64,000 nt of DNA from Sphingomonas folli (GCF_019429525.1 NZ_JAHXZL010000015.1:50400-114399), one strand, 5' to 3'; counted from the stretch's first letter, positions 51,763-62,436 are shown. Translations and numbers: made by a program. The notes: generated by a model from the letters alone, not told the origin.

Positions 51763-52253
51763 CACAGCATCCCCAGTTCGAGCTTGGCGTCGTCCGACAT
51801 CTTCTGCGGGTCCCACGGCGGGTCCCACACCAGGTTGACGTCGGCGAAGGCGATCCCGGGCACCGCGGCGACGCGCATCTCGACCTCGCCCGGCATCGAC
51901 TCGGCGACGGGGCAGTGCGGCGTCGTCAGCGTCATCGTCACGTTGGCCTGGCCCGCGTCGGTCACCTCGACCGCGTAGATCAACCCCAGGTCGTAGATGT
52001 TGACCGGGATCTCGGGGTCGTAGATCTCCTTGAGCGCGTCGATCACGCCCTCGTACAGCGCGCCGCCGGGCTCGTGCGCCGCCTCGCCCGCGGCCGGCCG
52101 CTGCGCCAGGAAGCCGGACAGATAGTCGCGCTGGCGACCGCCCCCGCCGCCCTCGCCGGTCTCGCCGCCCGCGGGCTCGACCGCGTCGGACACTTTCGCG
52201 CGCGGCGGCGCCTGCACCGTCTCGACTTCCTCGACCTTGATCGGGTCGCTCAT
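51762..52253 (-). CDS. sufT: SUF-associated DUF59 protein (SufT/PaaD-like)
   Basis: A 163-residue protein with a non-conserved, Gly-rich N-terminal 60 residues and a C-terminal DUF59 (MIP18) domain. LKEIYDPEIPVNIYDLGLIY and MTLTTPHCPVAESMP are the signature, with the conserved Cys in HCPVAE. Such proteins help insert or mature Fe-S clusters. It lies 25 bases after sufS and overlaps sufA (TGATG), the standard alphaproteobacterial order. Confidence 0.9.
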   Translation of the reverse strand: MSDPIKVEEVETVQAPPRAKVSDAVEPAGGETGEGGGGGRQRDYLSGFLAQRPAAGEAAHEPGGALYEGVIDALKEIYDPEIPVNIYDLGLIYAVEVTDAGQANVTMTLTTPHCPVAESMPGEVEMRVAAVPGIAFADVNLVWDPPWDPQKMSDDAKLELGML

Positions 52254-52278
52254 CGTCCCTCGTCCCTATCCAAAACCG

Positions 52279-53499
52279 TCATCCGAATATCCGGGCCACG
52301 CGCTCGATCCCCGCCGCCAGCGCGGCGACGTCGTCGGGGCCGTTGTACACGCCGAAGCTGGCGCGCGCGGTCGCCTCGACGCCCAGCGCCGCCATCAGCG
52401 GCTGCGCGCAGTGATGGCCGGCGCGGATCGCCACCTTCGACTCGTCCAAGATGGTGCCGATGTCGTGCGGATGCACCCCCTCCATCGCGAAGGAGACGAT
52501 CCCGGCGCTGTCCGCCGGCCCGAGCACGCGCACCGAGTTGATCCGCCCGAGCGCCTCGCGCGCCTGCGCCACAAGCGCGGTCTCGTGCGCGTGGATCCGC
52601 TCCAGCCCGATCGCCTGGACATAGTCGATCGCGGCGGCGAGCCCGAGCGCGCCGACGATATGCGGCGTCCCCGCCTCGAACCGCGTCGGCGCGGGGGCGT
52701 AGGTGGTGCGCTCGAACGAGACGCGGTCGATCATCGAGCCGCCCCCCTGGTACGGCGGCATCGCGTCGAGCAGGTCGCGCCGGCCCCACAGCACGCCGAT
52801 CCCGGTCGGGCCGTACAGCTTGTGGCCCGAGAAGACGTAGAAGTCGCAGCCGAGCGCGCGCACGTCGACTGGCAGCCGCGCCACCGCCTGGCAGCCGTCG
52901 ATCAGGATCGTCGCGCCGACCGCGTGCGCGAGCTCGCTCGCGCGGCGCACGTCGAGCGTGGAGCCGAGCACGTTCGAGACATGCGCGAGCGCGACGAGCT
53001 TGTGCTCGGGGCGGAGCATCCGCGCCATGGCGTCGAGGTCGATGCGCTGGTCGGCGGTGAGCGGCACCACGTCGATCGCGGCACCGACGCGCTCGGCCAC
53101 CATCTGCCACGGCACGATGTTGCTGTGGTGCTCGAGCGTGGAGAGCAGGATGCGATCGCCGGCCTGGAGGCGCGTGCCCGCGAATGACTGGGCGACGAGG
53201 TTGATCGCCTCGGTCGCGCCGCGGACGAAGACGATCTCGTCCGAGGCGGCGTTGACGAAGCGCGCGGCGGTCTCGCGCGCCGCCTCATAGGCGAGCGTCA
53301 TGTCCGCGGAGCGCTGGTACACGCCGCGGTGGACGGTGGCATAGTCGGTGTCGTAGCCGCGCGTGATCGCGTCGATCACGGCGCGCGGCTTCTGCGCCGT
53401 CGCGGCGGTGTCGAGATAGGCCCAGCCGGCGGGGATGGCGGGGAAATCCGCGACTACGTCGAGCGGGCGCGCGGCGGGATCGGCGATCAGGACGGTCAT
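52279..53499 (-). CDS. sufS: cysteine desulfurase SufS
   Basis: A 406-residue SufS, the PLP enzyme that takes sulfur from cysteine for cluster building. YLDTAATAQKPRAVIDAI is the start, ATEAINLVAQSF and EHHSNIVPWQ the cofactor region, FSGHKLYGPTGIGVLWG the PLP lysine, and RAGHHCAQPLM the active-site cysteine. ATG 53499 begins at the family position. No sufE or sufU is adjacent in the window; the sulfur acceptor may be elsewhere. A 466-bp noncoding gap with repeats separates it from sufD. Confidence 0.94.
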   Translation of the reverse strand: MTVLIADPAARPLDVVADFPAIPAGWAYLDTAATAQKPRAVIDAITRGYDTDYATVHRGVYQRSADMTLAYEAARETAARFVNAASDEIVFVRGATEAINLVAQSFAGTRLQAGDRILLSTLEHHSNIVPWQMVAERVGAAIDVVPLTADQRIDLDAMARMLRPEHKLVALAHVSNVLGSTLDVRRASELAHAVGATILIDGCQAVARLPVDVRALGCDFYVFSGHKLYGPTGIGVLWGRRDLLDAMPPYQGGGSMIDRVSFERTTYAPAPTRFEAGTPHIVGALGLAAAIDYVQAIGLERIHAHETALVAQAREALGRINSVRVLGPADSAGIVSFAMEGVHPHDIGTILDESKVAIRAGHHCAQPLMAALGVEATARASFGVYNGPDDVAALAAGIERVARIFG

Positions 53500-53510
53500 G
53501 CGCGCTCCCC

Positions 53511-53528
53511 AATGTTGCGAATGTTGAG
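53511..53528 (+). repeat. AATGTTGCGAATGTTGAG motif, copy 2
   Basis: An exact 18-base copy of the core of the motif at 3896-3916, lying about 11 bases upstream of the sufS ATG on the antisense side. With copy 3 (53856-53876) it bounds a 365-bp stretch in direct orientation. Confidence 0.7.
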
Positions 53529-53855
53529 CCGGGAGGAGGGTGTGGAGTGGTGGGCGTGCGGCGCCGAGCCCCTCCCCTTCAGGAGCACGAGGGCGGCCAT
53601 GCCCCCGGCATGGCCTGAACAGCGCGGGGCGCTGTTCACCTCGAGCTGGGTTGGGGTGGGGCCCATCCACCAGCGCGGCGCTCGCGGAGGCGCCCCAGCC
53701 CCGGCCCCTCCCCTGAAGCAAAGGGGAGGCACCGCCATGTCACCTCGTTTCAGGACCGAGCACGACGTCGGCGCGCAGGCTCGCGCGTCCGGACCCATGA
53801 GGCCCGGATCACGTCGCGGATCACGACGAGAACCGCGATCATCACCCCAGTCCCC

Positions 53856-53876
53856 GCGAATGTTGCGAATGTTGAG
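53856..53876 (+). repeat. GCGAATGTTGCGAATGTTGAG motif, copy 3
   Basis: An exact 21-base match to the copy at 3896-3916, in the same orientation relative to the window, 50 kb away. Lies 90 bases beyond the 3' end of sufD. Confidence 0.75.
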
Positions 53877-53965
53877 TGGCTCGCGCCCCACGCGCGCGTC
53901 GATGCTCGGGGACCGGGGCGTCGTCACCCCCGCCCTCTCGCACCGAACCCGCGCGTAGGACAGCG

Positions 53966-55033
53966 TCACAGCGCGCGCTCCAGCCACGCCGCGGCGTCGG
54001 CCGCGAACGCCGCGCGCACCGTCTCGTCGGCGATGCGGTCGAGCGCGTCGGCGACGAAGGCGTGGGTCAGCAGCGCCCTGGCGCGCGCCGCCGGGATGCC
54101 GCGGCTCTGCATGTAGAACAGTGCGCGCGCGTCCAGCTCACCCACGGTCGCGCCGTGCGCGCATTTGACGTCGTCGGCGAAGATCTCCAGCTCGGGCTTG
54201 AGGTTCACCGTCGCGGTGCGGTCGAGCAGCAGCCCGCGCAGCGACTGCTCGCCGTCGGTCTTCTGCGCGTGGCGCGCCACCTCCACCGCGGCGGCGAGGC
54301 TCGCCTGCGACTGGCCGGCGGCGACCGCGCGCCACAATTGGTGCGACTGGCCGTTGGGCTCGGCATGGCGCACGCGCACCGCGCATTCCTGCTTGAGCCG
54401 GTCGCGCGTCAGCAGCGCGCCGCCGAACTCGGCGTAGCCGCCCTCGCCCGCCAGCGTCAGCGCGGCGTCGACGCGCGCGCCCTGGTCGCCCGCCGCGAGC
54501 ACGGTGCCGACGAAGCTCGCCGCCTCGCCCAGCACGATCTCGTCGCGCAGCGAGACGAAGCCCGCCGCCTGGGTCAGCCGCACCGCGCGCGACAGCCGCG
54601 CCCCGCGGCCGAGCCGGACGCTGGTGGAGCGGTTCGACCAGCCCGCGCCGACGAAGCCCTCGATCACCTGCGCGACCGAATCGTCGCCCAGCTCGATCGC
54701 GGCGCCGAGATGGTTCTCCGCGCCGGTGGCGACATGGACGATCTGGACCGGGTCGGCGACCGCCCGGGCGTCGAGCCGCAGCGTCCAGCCGCGCGCGGCG
54801 CGGCGGCCGAGGGGGTGGTCACCGGGCGCGATCGCGCCGACGCTGACGCGGTGGAGCTCGCTCGCGCCCTGGTCCAGCTCGCCGTCGACGAACAGGAGCT
54901 TGGCGCCGGGCAGGTCGAGGAACTGTGCCTCGGAACGCGCGACCGGCGCGAGCGCGGCGGCCGCGGCGATCCCGCCGAGATCGGCCCAGCGCCACGCTTC
55001 CTCGCGGTTGGAGGGGAGGTCGAGCACGCTCAT
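53966..55033 (-). CDS. sufD: Fe-S cluster assembly scaffold subunit SufD
   Basis: A 355-residue SufD, partner of SufB and SufC in the scaffold that builds Fe-S clusters. N-terminal LPSNREEAWRWADL is typical, and the C-terminal beta-helix ends KCAHGATVGELDARALFYMQ followed by SRGIPAARARALLTHAF, the family signature. ATG 55033 is chosen over 55051 because AGGGAG lies seven bases upstream of it. It is separated from sufC by a 229-bp repeat-filled gap. Confidence 0.93.
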   Translation of the reverse strand: MSVLDLPSNREEAWRWADLGGIAAAAALAPVARSEAQFLDLPGAKLLFVDGELDQGASELHRVSVGAIAPGDHPLGRRAARGWTLRLDARAVADPVQIVHVATGAENHLGAAIELGDDSVAQVIEGFVGAGWSNRSTSVRLGRGARLSRAVRLTQAAGFVSLRDEIVLGEAASFVGTVLAAGDQGARVDAALTLAGEGGYAEFGGALLTRDRLKQECAVRVRHAEPNGQSHQLWRAVAAGQSQASLAAAVEVARHAQKTDGEQSLRGLLLDRTATVNLKPELEIFADDVKCAHGATVGELDARALFYMQSRGIPAARARALLTHAFVADALDRIADETVRAAFAADAAAWLERAL

Positions 55034-55055
55034 GCGGCGGCTCCCTGCCATGTTG

Positions 55056-55257
55056 GTTCACGCGAGGACGCGAAGACGCGAAGAGGTTCGCACGCGGAGG
55101 CGCGGAGACGCGGAGGCGTTGCACCCCGCCGCGCCAGCGGCGCCTCATGATATGGCGTGAGAGGATGAGAGCGCGCTGCCGCCCGCGTACCCCCTCCGCG
55201 TCTCCGCGCCTCCGCGTGAACCATCGTCTTCGCGTCGTCGCGGCGTCGCGTGAACCC
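55056..55257. repeat. inverted repeat of GCGGAGGCGCGGAGACGCGG type (family C)
   Basis: The left arm, about 55056-55118, reads GGTTCACGCG...CACGCGGAGGCGCGGAGACGCGGAGGC in pieces, and the right arm, about 55192-55257, is its inverse ending GCGTGAACC. It fills nearly all of the sufC-sufD gap. Words of this type are common in sphingomonad intergenic DNA (recollection). Confidence 0.75.
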
Positions 55258-55262
55258 CGACA

Positions 55263-56006
<744 letters not shown>

Positions 56007-56054
56007 CGTCATTCCTGAAGCCCCTCCCCTGCAGGGAGGCCGTTGCCTATTCCA

Positions 56055-56153
56055 TCGTCAACCCGGACGTGTTCCGGGATCGACCCTTCCGCAAACCTAC
56101 CGACCGTCAGGCGCGCCGACGGCTGACCCCCAGAACAGGTCCGGGGTGACGGA
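56055..56153. repeat. inverted repeat in the sufB-sufC gap (family D)
   Basis: TCGTCAACCCGGACGTGTTC (from about 56055) and the region ending GAACAGGTCCGGGGTGACGG (to about 56153) are inverted with a few mismatches. A CTCCCCTGCAGGGAGG word lies at 56021-56036. The gap has no gene. Confidence 0.65.
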
Positions 56154-56164
56154 AGGACGAAACG

Positions 56165-57628
<1,464 letters not shown>

Positions 57629-57629
57629 G

Positions 57630-58067
57630 TTATGCCTCAACCTTCATCTGTTCCGGGGCCGGCGCGGCGGCGAGCGACGCCAGCGTCACCCCCGCCAGCG
57701 CGCCGCGCACCGCCTGATTGACCGCGTTCCAGTGCGGCTTGACGCGGCAATTGCCCTCGATCGCGCAGTCGTGCTCGGCGGCGTCGACGCAGGCGGTGAG
57801 CGCGATCGGCCCCTCTACCGCCTCGACCACGTCCGCCAGCGTGATCGTCGCGGGCGGGCGCGCCAGCCGGATCCCGCCGCCGGTGCCGCGCGTGCTGTCG
57901 ATCAGCCCCGCCGCCGCCAGCCGGCTGACCAGCTTCTGCGCGGTCGGCAGCGGCACGCCGGTCTCCTCGGCGAGCAGCGTGGCGTTCATCCGCGCCAGCC
58001 CGCCGCAGTGGCGCGCGGCGGCGGTGAGCAGCACCACGGCATAATCGGTCAGGCTCGAGAGTCGCAT
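57630..58067 (-). CDS. Rrf2-family Fe-S regulator of the suf operon
   Basis: A 145-residue IscR/Rrf2-type repressor. The N-terminal winged helix is MRLSSLTDYAVVLLTAAARH with TLLAEETGVPLPTAQKLVSRL, and three cysteines in CVDAAEHDCAIEGNC form the likely [2Fe-2S] site (the same C-x7-C-x5-C spacing as family members). It senses cluster status and controls its own operon. It is first in sufR-B-C-D-S-T-A. A palindrome AATCGGA-N9-TCCGATT lies 33 bases upstream of the ATG. The stop sits one base before sufB. Confidence 0.93.
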   Translation of the reverse strand: MRLSSLTDYAVVLLTAAARHCGGLARMNATLLAEETGVPLPTAQKLVSRLAAAGLIDSTRGTGGGIRLARPPATITLADVVEAVEGPIALTACVDAAEHDCAIEGNCRVKPHWNAVNQAVRGALAGVTLASLAAAPAPEQMKVEA

Positions 58068-58100
58068 CGTTCCCAGCTAGGCAGTTGCGATCGACTCTCA

Positions 58101-58123
58101 AATCGGAGTAGATCGTTCCGATT
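58101..58123 (-). promoter_or_regulatory. AATCGGA-N9-TCCGATT palindrome, candidate operator of the suf regulator
   Basis: AATCGGA (58101-58107) and TCCGATT (58117-58123) are perfect 7-base arms with a 9-base spacer, placed directly upstream of the Rrf2 gene. Size and spacing fit a dimeric Rrf2 operator. No other copy was noticed in the window. Confidence 0.6.
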
Positions 58124-58164
58124 GCCATGTGGCCGCGCGACGGGGCGAAATCAACCGCGATGGG

Positions 58165-58325
58165 GACAAAAAAAGGGCCCGGCAGAGGCTGCCGGGCCCT
58201 CGAGGAAAGAACTTCCGTTCGGAAGCCCTTCGGGTCGCAGTCGCGTTATGCGCACGACTCGTCGCGGAAGGATTGGATGGATTCAGCGCGGCGAAGACGT
58301 TTTTTTACAGCGCGCGCGACTTGAT
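58165..58325 (-). ncRNA. possible small RNA ending at the suf-side terminator
   Basis: Between the pyrD start and the terminator, the minus strand contains adjacent hairpins CCCGAAGGG and CTTCCGAACGGAAG (58234-58212) leading into the terminator stem. No protein frame is convincing there. A structured RNA of roughly 100-150 bases with its own terminator would explain these features. No promoter was recognised and the 5' end is a guess. Confidence 0.35.
58168..58199 (-). terminator. strong rho-independent terminator read on the minus strand
   Basis: GGGCCCGGCA (58175-58184) and TGCCGGGCCC (58190-58199) form a perfect 10-bp stem with a 5-base loop; on the minus strand it is followed by seven T (58174-58168). 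It terminates transcripts entering from the right, just before the suf promoter region. No annotated minus-strand gene lies within 1.3 kb upstream of it (the nearest is the DJ-1 gene at 59540-60115). Confidence 0.8.
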
Positions 58326-58355
58326 CTCGGTTCGGGACACGACGACAGACGCGAT

Positions 58356-59387
58356 ATGGCGATCTCCTCCCTCCTCCACCGTGCGGCGCTGGCGCTGCCA
58401 CCCGAGCGCGCGCACGACGTGGCGCTCGGCGCGCTCGCCCGCTGGGGCTCGCTGGGCGCGCCGCTCGGGGGCGCGATGCCGCGTCTGGAGAGCCGAGTCG
58501 CGGGGATCGACTTCCCCAACCCGGTCGGGCTGGCCGCCGGGCTCGACAAGGACGCGCGCGCGGTCGCGGGGCTGACGCGGCTCGGCTTCGGCTCGGTCGA
58601 GGTCGGCACGCTCACGCCGCGCGCGCAGCCGGGCAACCCGCGGCCGCGGCTGTTCCGGCTCGCCGAGGACCGCGCGATCATCAACCGCATGGGCTTCAAC
58701 AACGGCGGGCTCGCCGCGGGCGTGGCGCGCGCCGCGGCGGCGAGGCGCTACGGCGGGGTGCTGGGCATCAACGTCGGCGCCAACAAGGACGCGAAGGACC
58801 GTGTCGCCGACTATGTCGCGGGGGTGAGCGCGGCGGCGCCGGTGGCGGACTATGTCACGATCAACGTCAGCTCGCCCAACACGCCGGGACTGCGCGACCT
58901 GCAGCACGGCGCCGCGCTGGCGGAGCTGCTCGCCGCCTGCGCCGCCGCGCGCGGGACCACGCCGCTGTTCCTCAAGGTCGCGCCCGACCTCGAGCCCGCG
59001 CTGGTCGATTCGATCGCGCGCGCCGCGCTCGATACGAGCGTGGACGCGCTGATCGTGAGCAACACCACCGTGAGCCGACCGCCGCTGCGCAGCGCGCACG
59101 CGGGCGAGACGGGGGGCCTGTCGGGTGCGCCGCTGCGCTCGCTCGCGGCCGACCGGCTCGCCGACTTCCGGCGCGCGACGGGCGGCGCGCTGCCGCTGAT
59201 CGCGGTGGGCGGGATCGACGGCGGCGAAGAGGCCTATGCGCGGATCCGAGCGGGGGCGAGCCTGGTGCAGGTCTATACCGCGCTGATCTACGACGGGCCG
59301 GGGCTGCCGCGCCGCATCGTTGCGGAGCTGGCGGCGTGCCTCGCGCGCGACGGCTTCGCGAACGTGGGCGCGGCGGTCGGCGCGTAG
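58356..59387 (+). CDS. pyrD: quinone-dependent dihydroorotate dehydrogenase
   Basis: A 343-residue class 2 DHODH, membrane-associated through its N-terminal helices, oxidising dihydroorotate to orotate in pyrimidine synthesis. NPVGLAAGLDKDARAVAG and SVEVGTLTPRAQPGNPRPRLFR are the FMN/substrate segments, YVTINVSSPNTPGLRDLQ has the catalytic Ser, LKVAPDL and SNTTVSRP the orotate site, and VGGIDGGEEAYARIRAGASLVQVY the phosphate site. ATG 58356 is used; the longer open frame upstream to 57519 covers the suf regulator and terminator and is rejected. Confidence 0.95.
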   Translation: MAISSLLHRAALALPPERAHDVALGALARWGSLGAPLGGAMPRLESRVAGIDFPNPVGLAAGLDKDARAVAGLTRLGFGSVEVGTLTPRAQPGNPRPRLFRLAEDRAIINRMGFNNGGLAAGVARAAAARRYGGVLGINVGANKDAKDRVADYVAGVSAAAPVADYVTINVSSPNTPGLRDLQHGAALAELLAACAAARGTTPLFLKVAPDLEPALVDSIARAALDTSVDALIVSNTTVSRPPLRSAHAGETGGLSGAPLRSLAADRLADFRRATGGALPLIAVGGIDGGEEAYARIRAGASLVQVYTALIYDGPGLPRRIVAELAACLARDGFANVGAAVGA

Positions 59388-59539
59388 CCGACGGTCCGCC
59401 CCAACGGGCGGAGGGTGACGGGTCGCGCTTCTGAAGGAGGGGTCATCCGGCCGGTGGCAGTCCAACGACCCGCCACCGGCGCCACCCTCGCGTCAGCGCT
59501 GACGCGCTGCCGCCCGCCCTCGCATGGGAGGGGCCTAGC

Positions 59540-60115
59540 TCAGGCCTCCTCTTCCTCTTCCTCGTCGGCGCCGAGCTCCTCGGTCAGCGCGGCGATGATC
59601 GCCTGGTTGAAGGCGGGGATGTCGTCGGGCTTGCGGCTGGTGATGAGATTGTCGTCGATCACGACCTCCTCGTCGACCACCTCGCCGCCGGCATTCTCCA
59701 GGTCGGTGCGGATCGAGACGAAGCCGGTGAGCCGGCGACCGTCGATCACGTCGGCCTCGGCGAGCAGCCAGGGCGCGTGGCAGATCGCGGCGACGATCTT
59801 GTCCTCGTCCATGAAGTCCTGGACGATCTGCACCGCCTTGGCCTCGACGCGCAGCTTGTCCGGGTTGGCGACCCCGCCCGGCAGCACCAGCGCGTCATAG
59901 TCGTCCACCTCGACCTCGTCGAGCGTCAGGTCGGGCGTGGCGGTCTCGGCCTGGTTGATGTCCTGCTTCATCCCTTGGATCGGATCGCGCTTGATCGACG
60001 CGAGCGTGACGGTGGCGCCGGCGGCTTCCAGCGCCTTGCGCGGCTCGAACAGCTCCACCGTCTCGAAGCCATCGGCGGCGAGCATCAGCACGCGGGCCTG
60101 CGACAGGTCGGCCAT
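59540..60115 (-). CDS. DJ-1/PfpI-family protein
   Basis: A 191-residue PfpI/DJ-1-type protein. ADGFETVELFEPRKALEAAG is the start with the conserved Glu, LVLPGGVANPDKL the nucleophile-elbow neighbour, and AAICHAPWLLAEAD holds the reactive Cys. Members act as general stress chaperones, deglycase-like enzymes or proteases; the activity is debated. The C terminus ends in a run of six Glu. It is on the minus strand with 152 bases to the end of pyrD. Confidence 0.88.
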   Translation of the reverse strand: MADLSQARVLMLAADGFETVELFEPRKALEAAGATVTLASIKRDPIQGMKQDINQAETATPDLTLDEVEVDDYDALVLPGGVANPDKLRVEAKAVQIVQDFMDEDKIVAAICHAPWLLAEADVIDGRRLTGFVSIRTDLENAGGEVVDEEVVIDDNLITSRKPDDIPAFNQAIIAALTEELGADEEEEEEA

Positions 60116-60213
60116 GGGAAATCTCCTGAATAGGTGTCGGTACGACGCGTTCCCAACCCCGTCGCACGGCGCCCGTTCCGGAACGATGCGCCAGCCCGCG
60201 CATTTCCCGCGAC

Positions 60214-61257
60214 ATGACCGGACCAGCGGAGCGAACCACCGGAAACGGCTGCCACATCGTCTTCTTCGACGACGGCGAGGCCGGCATCACGCGCAAGCGG
60301 ACGCGCCACGGCGCCTGGGCCTATCACGACGCCGAGGGCAAGCGGATCACCGACCGCGACGAGATCGACCGGCTCAACGCGATCGGCCTGCCCCCCGCCT
60401 ACACCGACGCCTGGTTCTGCCCCGACCCGAGCGGCCATATCCAGGCGGTCGGCTGGGACGAGAAGGGCCGCAAGCAGTATCGCTACCACCTCGACTATCG
60501 CGCGCAGCAGGAGGCGGCGAAATACGACCTGTGCGCGCCGTTCGGCCGCGCGCTCACCAAGCTGCGCGCGCGCGTCGAGGCCGACCTGGAGAAGCGTCGG
60601 CACAGCAAGGAGCGGACCGTCGCCGCGATCGTGAAGCTGCTCGACATGGCGGCGCTGCGCATCGGCAACGAGACCTATGCCAAGACCAACAAGAGCTACG
60701 GCCTGACCACGCTGCGCGACCGCCACGCGCAGATCAAGGGCAGCACCCTGTCGCTCCAGTACAAGGCCAAGTCAGGCAAGGTCCGCAAGCTGCGCATCAC
60801 CGACGGCAGCCTCGCGCGTTTCGTCAAGAAATGCCAGGACCTGCCGGGGCAGAAGCTGTTCCAGTACGTCGGTGACGACGGTGCGCCGCACGCGGTGACC
60901 TCGTCCGACGTCAACGCCTATCTCCGCGAGGCGATGGGCGACGGCTTCACCGCCAAGCATTTCCGCACCTGGGGCGCCAGCGTCGTCGCGTTCGAGGCGC
61001 TGGTCGCGGCGCCCGCGCCGATCGGGCTCAAGACGATGCTCGAGCCCGTGGTCGAGCGGCTCGGCAACACCCCGGCGATCGCGCGCAAATCCTATGTCCA
61101 CCCCGCGCTGATCGCGCTGGGCAAGGACAAAGCGGCGCAGGCGACGTTCCGCCAGGCGCTGCGGCTGCCCCGCGCCAGCCAGTATCTCAGCCGCACCGAG
61201 CGCGGGCTGATCGCCTTCCTCGAGCAGAGCGGCGCGTGCGAGCTGAAGGCGGCCTGA
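60214..61257 (+). CDS. DNA topoisomerase IB
   Basis: A 347-residue bacterial type IB topoisomerase that relaxes supercoils through a 3'-phosphotyrosine. The N-terminal clamp (KRTRHGAWAYHDAEGKRITD, RLNAIGLPPAYTDAWFC) precedes the catalytic core with LLDMAALRIGNETYAKTNKS (Arg), LRITDGSLARFVKKC, FTAKHFRTWGASV (Arg/His) and ARKSYVHPAL carrying the active Tyr. The start is ATG 60214 (98 bases from the divergent DJ-1 gene). One base separates its stop from the next gene. Such enzymes are widespread in sphingomonads. Confidence 0.92.
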   Translation: MTGPAERTTGNGCHIVFFDDGEAGITRKRTRHGAWAYHDAEGKRITDRDEIDRLNAIGLPPAYTDAWFCPDPSGHIQAVGWDEKGRKQYRYHLDYRAQQEAAKYDLCAPFGRALTKLRARVEADLEKRRHSKERTVAAIVKLLDMAALRIGNETYAKTNKSYGLTTLRDRHAQIKGSTLSLQYKAKSGKVRKLRITDGSLARFVKKCQDLPGQKLFQYVGDDGAPHAVTSSDVNAYLREAMGDGFTAKHFRTWGASVVAFEALVAAPAPIGLKTMLEPVVERLGNTPAIARKSYVHPALIALGKDKAAQATFRQALRLPRASQYLSRTERGLIAFLEQSGACELKAA

Positions 61258-61258
61258 G

Positions 61259-62419
61259 ATGAGTGGCAACAAGGCCGCGGCGGCCACGCAGACCGCCGCG
61301 ATCGACGCCGATCGCGTCGGCGCGCAGGCGCAGGCGCTGGTCCGCTCCAGCCTGGTGTGGCTCCAGGAACATTGGCTGCAGATCCTGGTGGCGCTCGGCA
61401 TCGGCGTGGCGATCGCGCTGCTGCTGTTCTGGCTGCGCGGCCTCGGCCCGCGGCTGGTGCGGCGCAGCACCTCGGGCAAGGGCTGGGCGGCGGTGCTGGG
61501 GCGCGCGGTGGAGCGCACCAACGCCTTCTTCATCGTGATGCTCTCGGCCAAGCTGGTGAGCGGCTATGCCGCCACCCCGCCCGAGCTCAACACCACGATC
61601 GTCTTCCTCTTCACGGTCGCCGCCACCTTCCAATGCGCGATCTGGGCGCGCGAGCTGATCCTCGGCGCGATCGAGCATCGCACGCGCGACGAACATTACA
61701 CCGGCGAGGCGCTGATGAGCGCGATGGGGCTGATCCGCCTGCTCGTCAGCTTCGCGGTGTTCGCGATCGCGCTGGTGGTGGTGCTCGACAATCTCGGGGT
61801 CAACGTCACCGGACTGGTCGCGGGTCTGGGCGTCGGCGGCATCGCGATCGGCCTCGCCGCGCAGGGCATCTTCGCCGACCTGTTCGCCGCGCTGGCGATC
61901 ATCTTCGACCGCCCGTTCCGCCGCGGCGACAAGGTCAGCTACGATTCGACCAGCGGCGTGATCGAGTCGATCGGGCTGAAGTCGACGCGGATCCGCGCCT
62001 TCACCGGCGAGCTGCGGATCATCTCCAACCGCAACCTGCTCGACAAGGAGATCCAGAACACCTCGGTGCGCGATCATATCCGGGTGTCCTACACGATCGG
62101 CGTCACCTACGAGACCGCGCCCGACACGCTCGCGCGCGTGCCCGCGATCCTGACCGAGCTGGTCGAGGCGGAGGGCGCCAAGGTGGCGCGCTGCGGGTTC
62201 GAGACGTTCGGCGCGTCGAGCCTCGACTATGCGCTCCAGGTCGACACGCCCGGCGACGACTGGGCCACCGCGCACGCCACCCGCGACCGGCTGATGGTGG
62301 CGATCATGCGGCGCTTCGCCGCCGAGAGGATCGGCATCGCCTATCCGACGCAGACCACCTACACCGCCGCCCCCGACGGGACGCTGGTGATGCCCTATGC
62401 CGAGCCGGCGCGGGGCTGA
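61259..62419 (+). CDS. MscS-family mechanosensitive channel
   Basis: A 386-residue MscS-type channel. Several N-terminal membrane segments (LQILVALGIGVAIALLLFWL, FFIVMLSAKLVSGYA, LRLLVSFAVFAIALVVVLDN-type) lead to the pore helix VNVTGLVAGLGVGGIAIGLA and AQGIFADLFAALAIIFDRPF, then the cytoplasmic beta domain (RRGDKVSYDSTSGVIESIGL). Channels of this class release solutes on osmotic downshock. It begins one base after the topoisomerase stop and is probably co-transcribed. Confidence 0.9.
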   Translation: MSGNKAAAATQTAAIDADRVGAQAQALVRSSLVWLQEHWLQILVALGIGVAIALLLFWLRGLGPRLVRRSTSGKGWAAVLGRAVERTNAFFIVMLSAKLVSGYAATPPELNTTIVFLFTVAATFQCAIWARELILGAIEHRTRDEHYTGEALMSAMGLIRLLVSFAVFAIALVVVLDNLGVNVTGLVAGLGVGGIAIGLAAQGIFADLFAALAIIFDRPFRRGDKVSYDSTSGVIESIGLKSTRIRAFTGELRIISNRNLLDKEIQNTSVRDHIRVSYTIGVTYETAPDTLARVPAILTELVEAEGAKVARCGFETFGASSLDYALQVDTPGDDWATAHATRDRLMVAIMRRFAAERIGIAYPTQTTYTAAPDGTLVMPYAEPARG

Positions 62420-62436
62420 GGGCCGACCGGCCGGCG

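Larger units (their letters stand above)
53500..53965. other. 466-bp noncoding insert between sufD and sufS
   Basis: This gap breaks the suf operon where relatives have none or only a few bases. It holds two direct copies of the AATGTTGCGAATGTTGAG motif, a long inverted CTCCCCTTCAGG / CCTGAAGCAAAGGGGAG element pair (about 53563-53727), and GCCATGCCCCCGGCATGGC (53598-53616, a perfect palindrome around CCC). The 163-residue frame across it (minus strand) looks like a shadow of the repeats. No gene is called. Confidence 0.65.

Noticed and set aside
53496..53987. 163-residue minus-strand frame in the sufD-sufS gap containing two LNIRNI segments
   Set aside because: The segments are simply the 18-base repeat read in frame; the rest follows other repeats and has no ribosome site or family.
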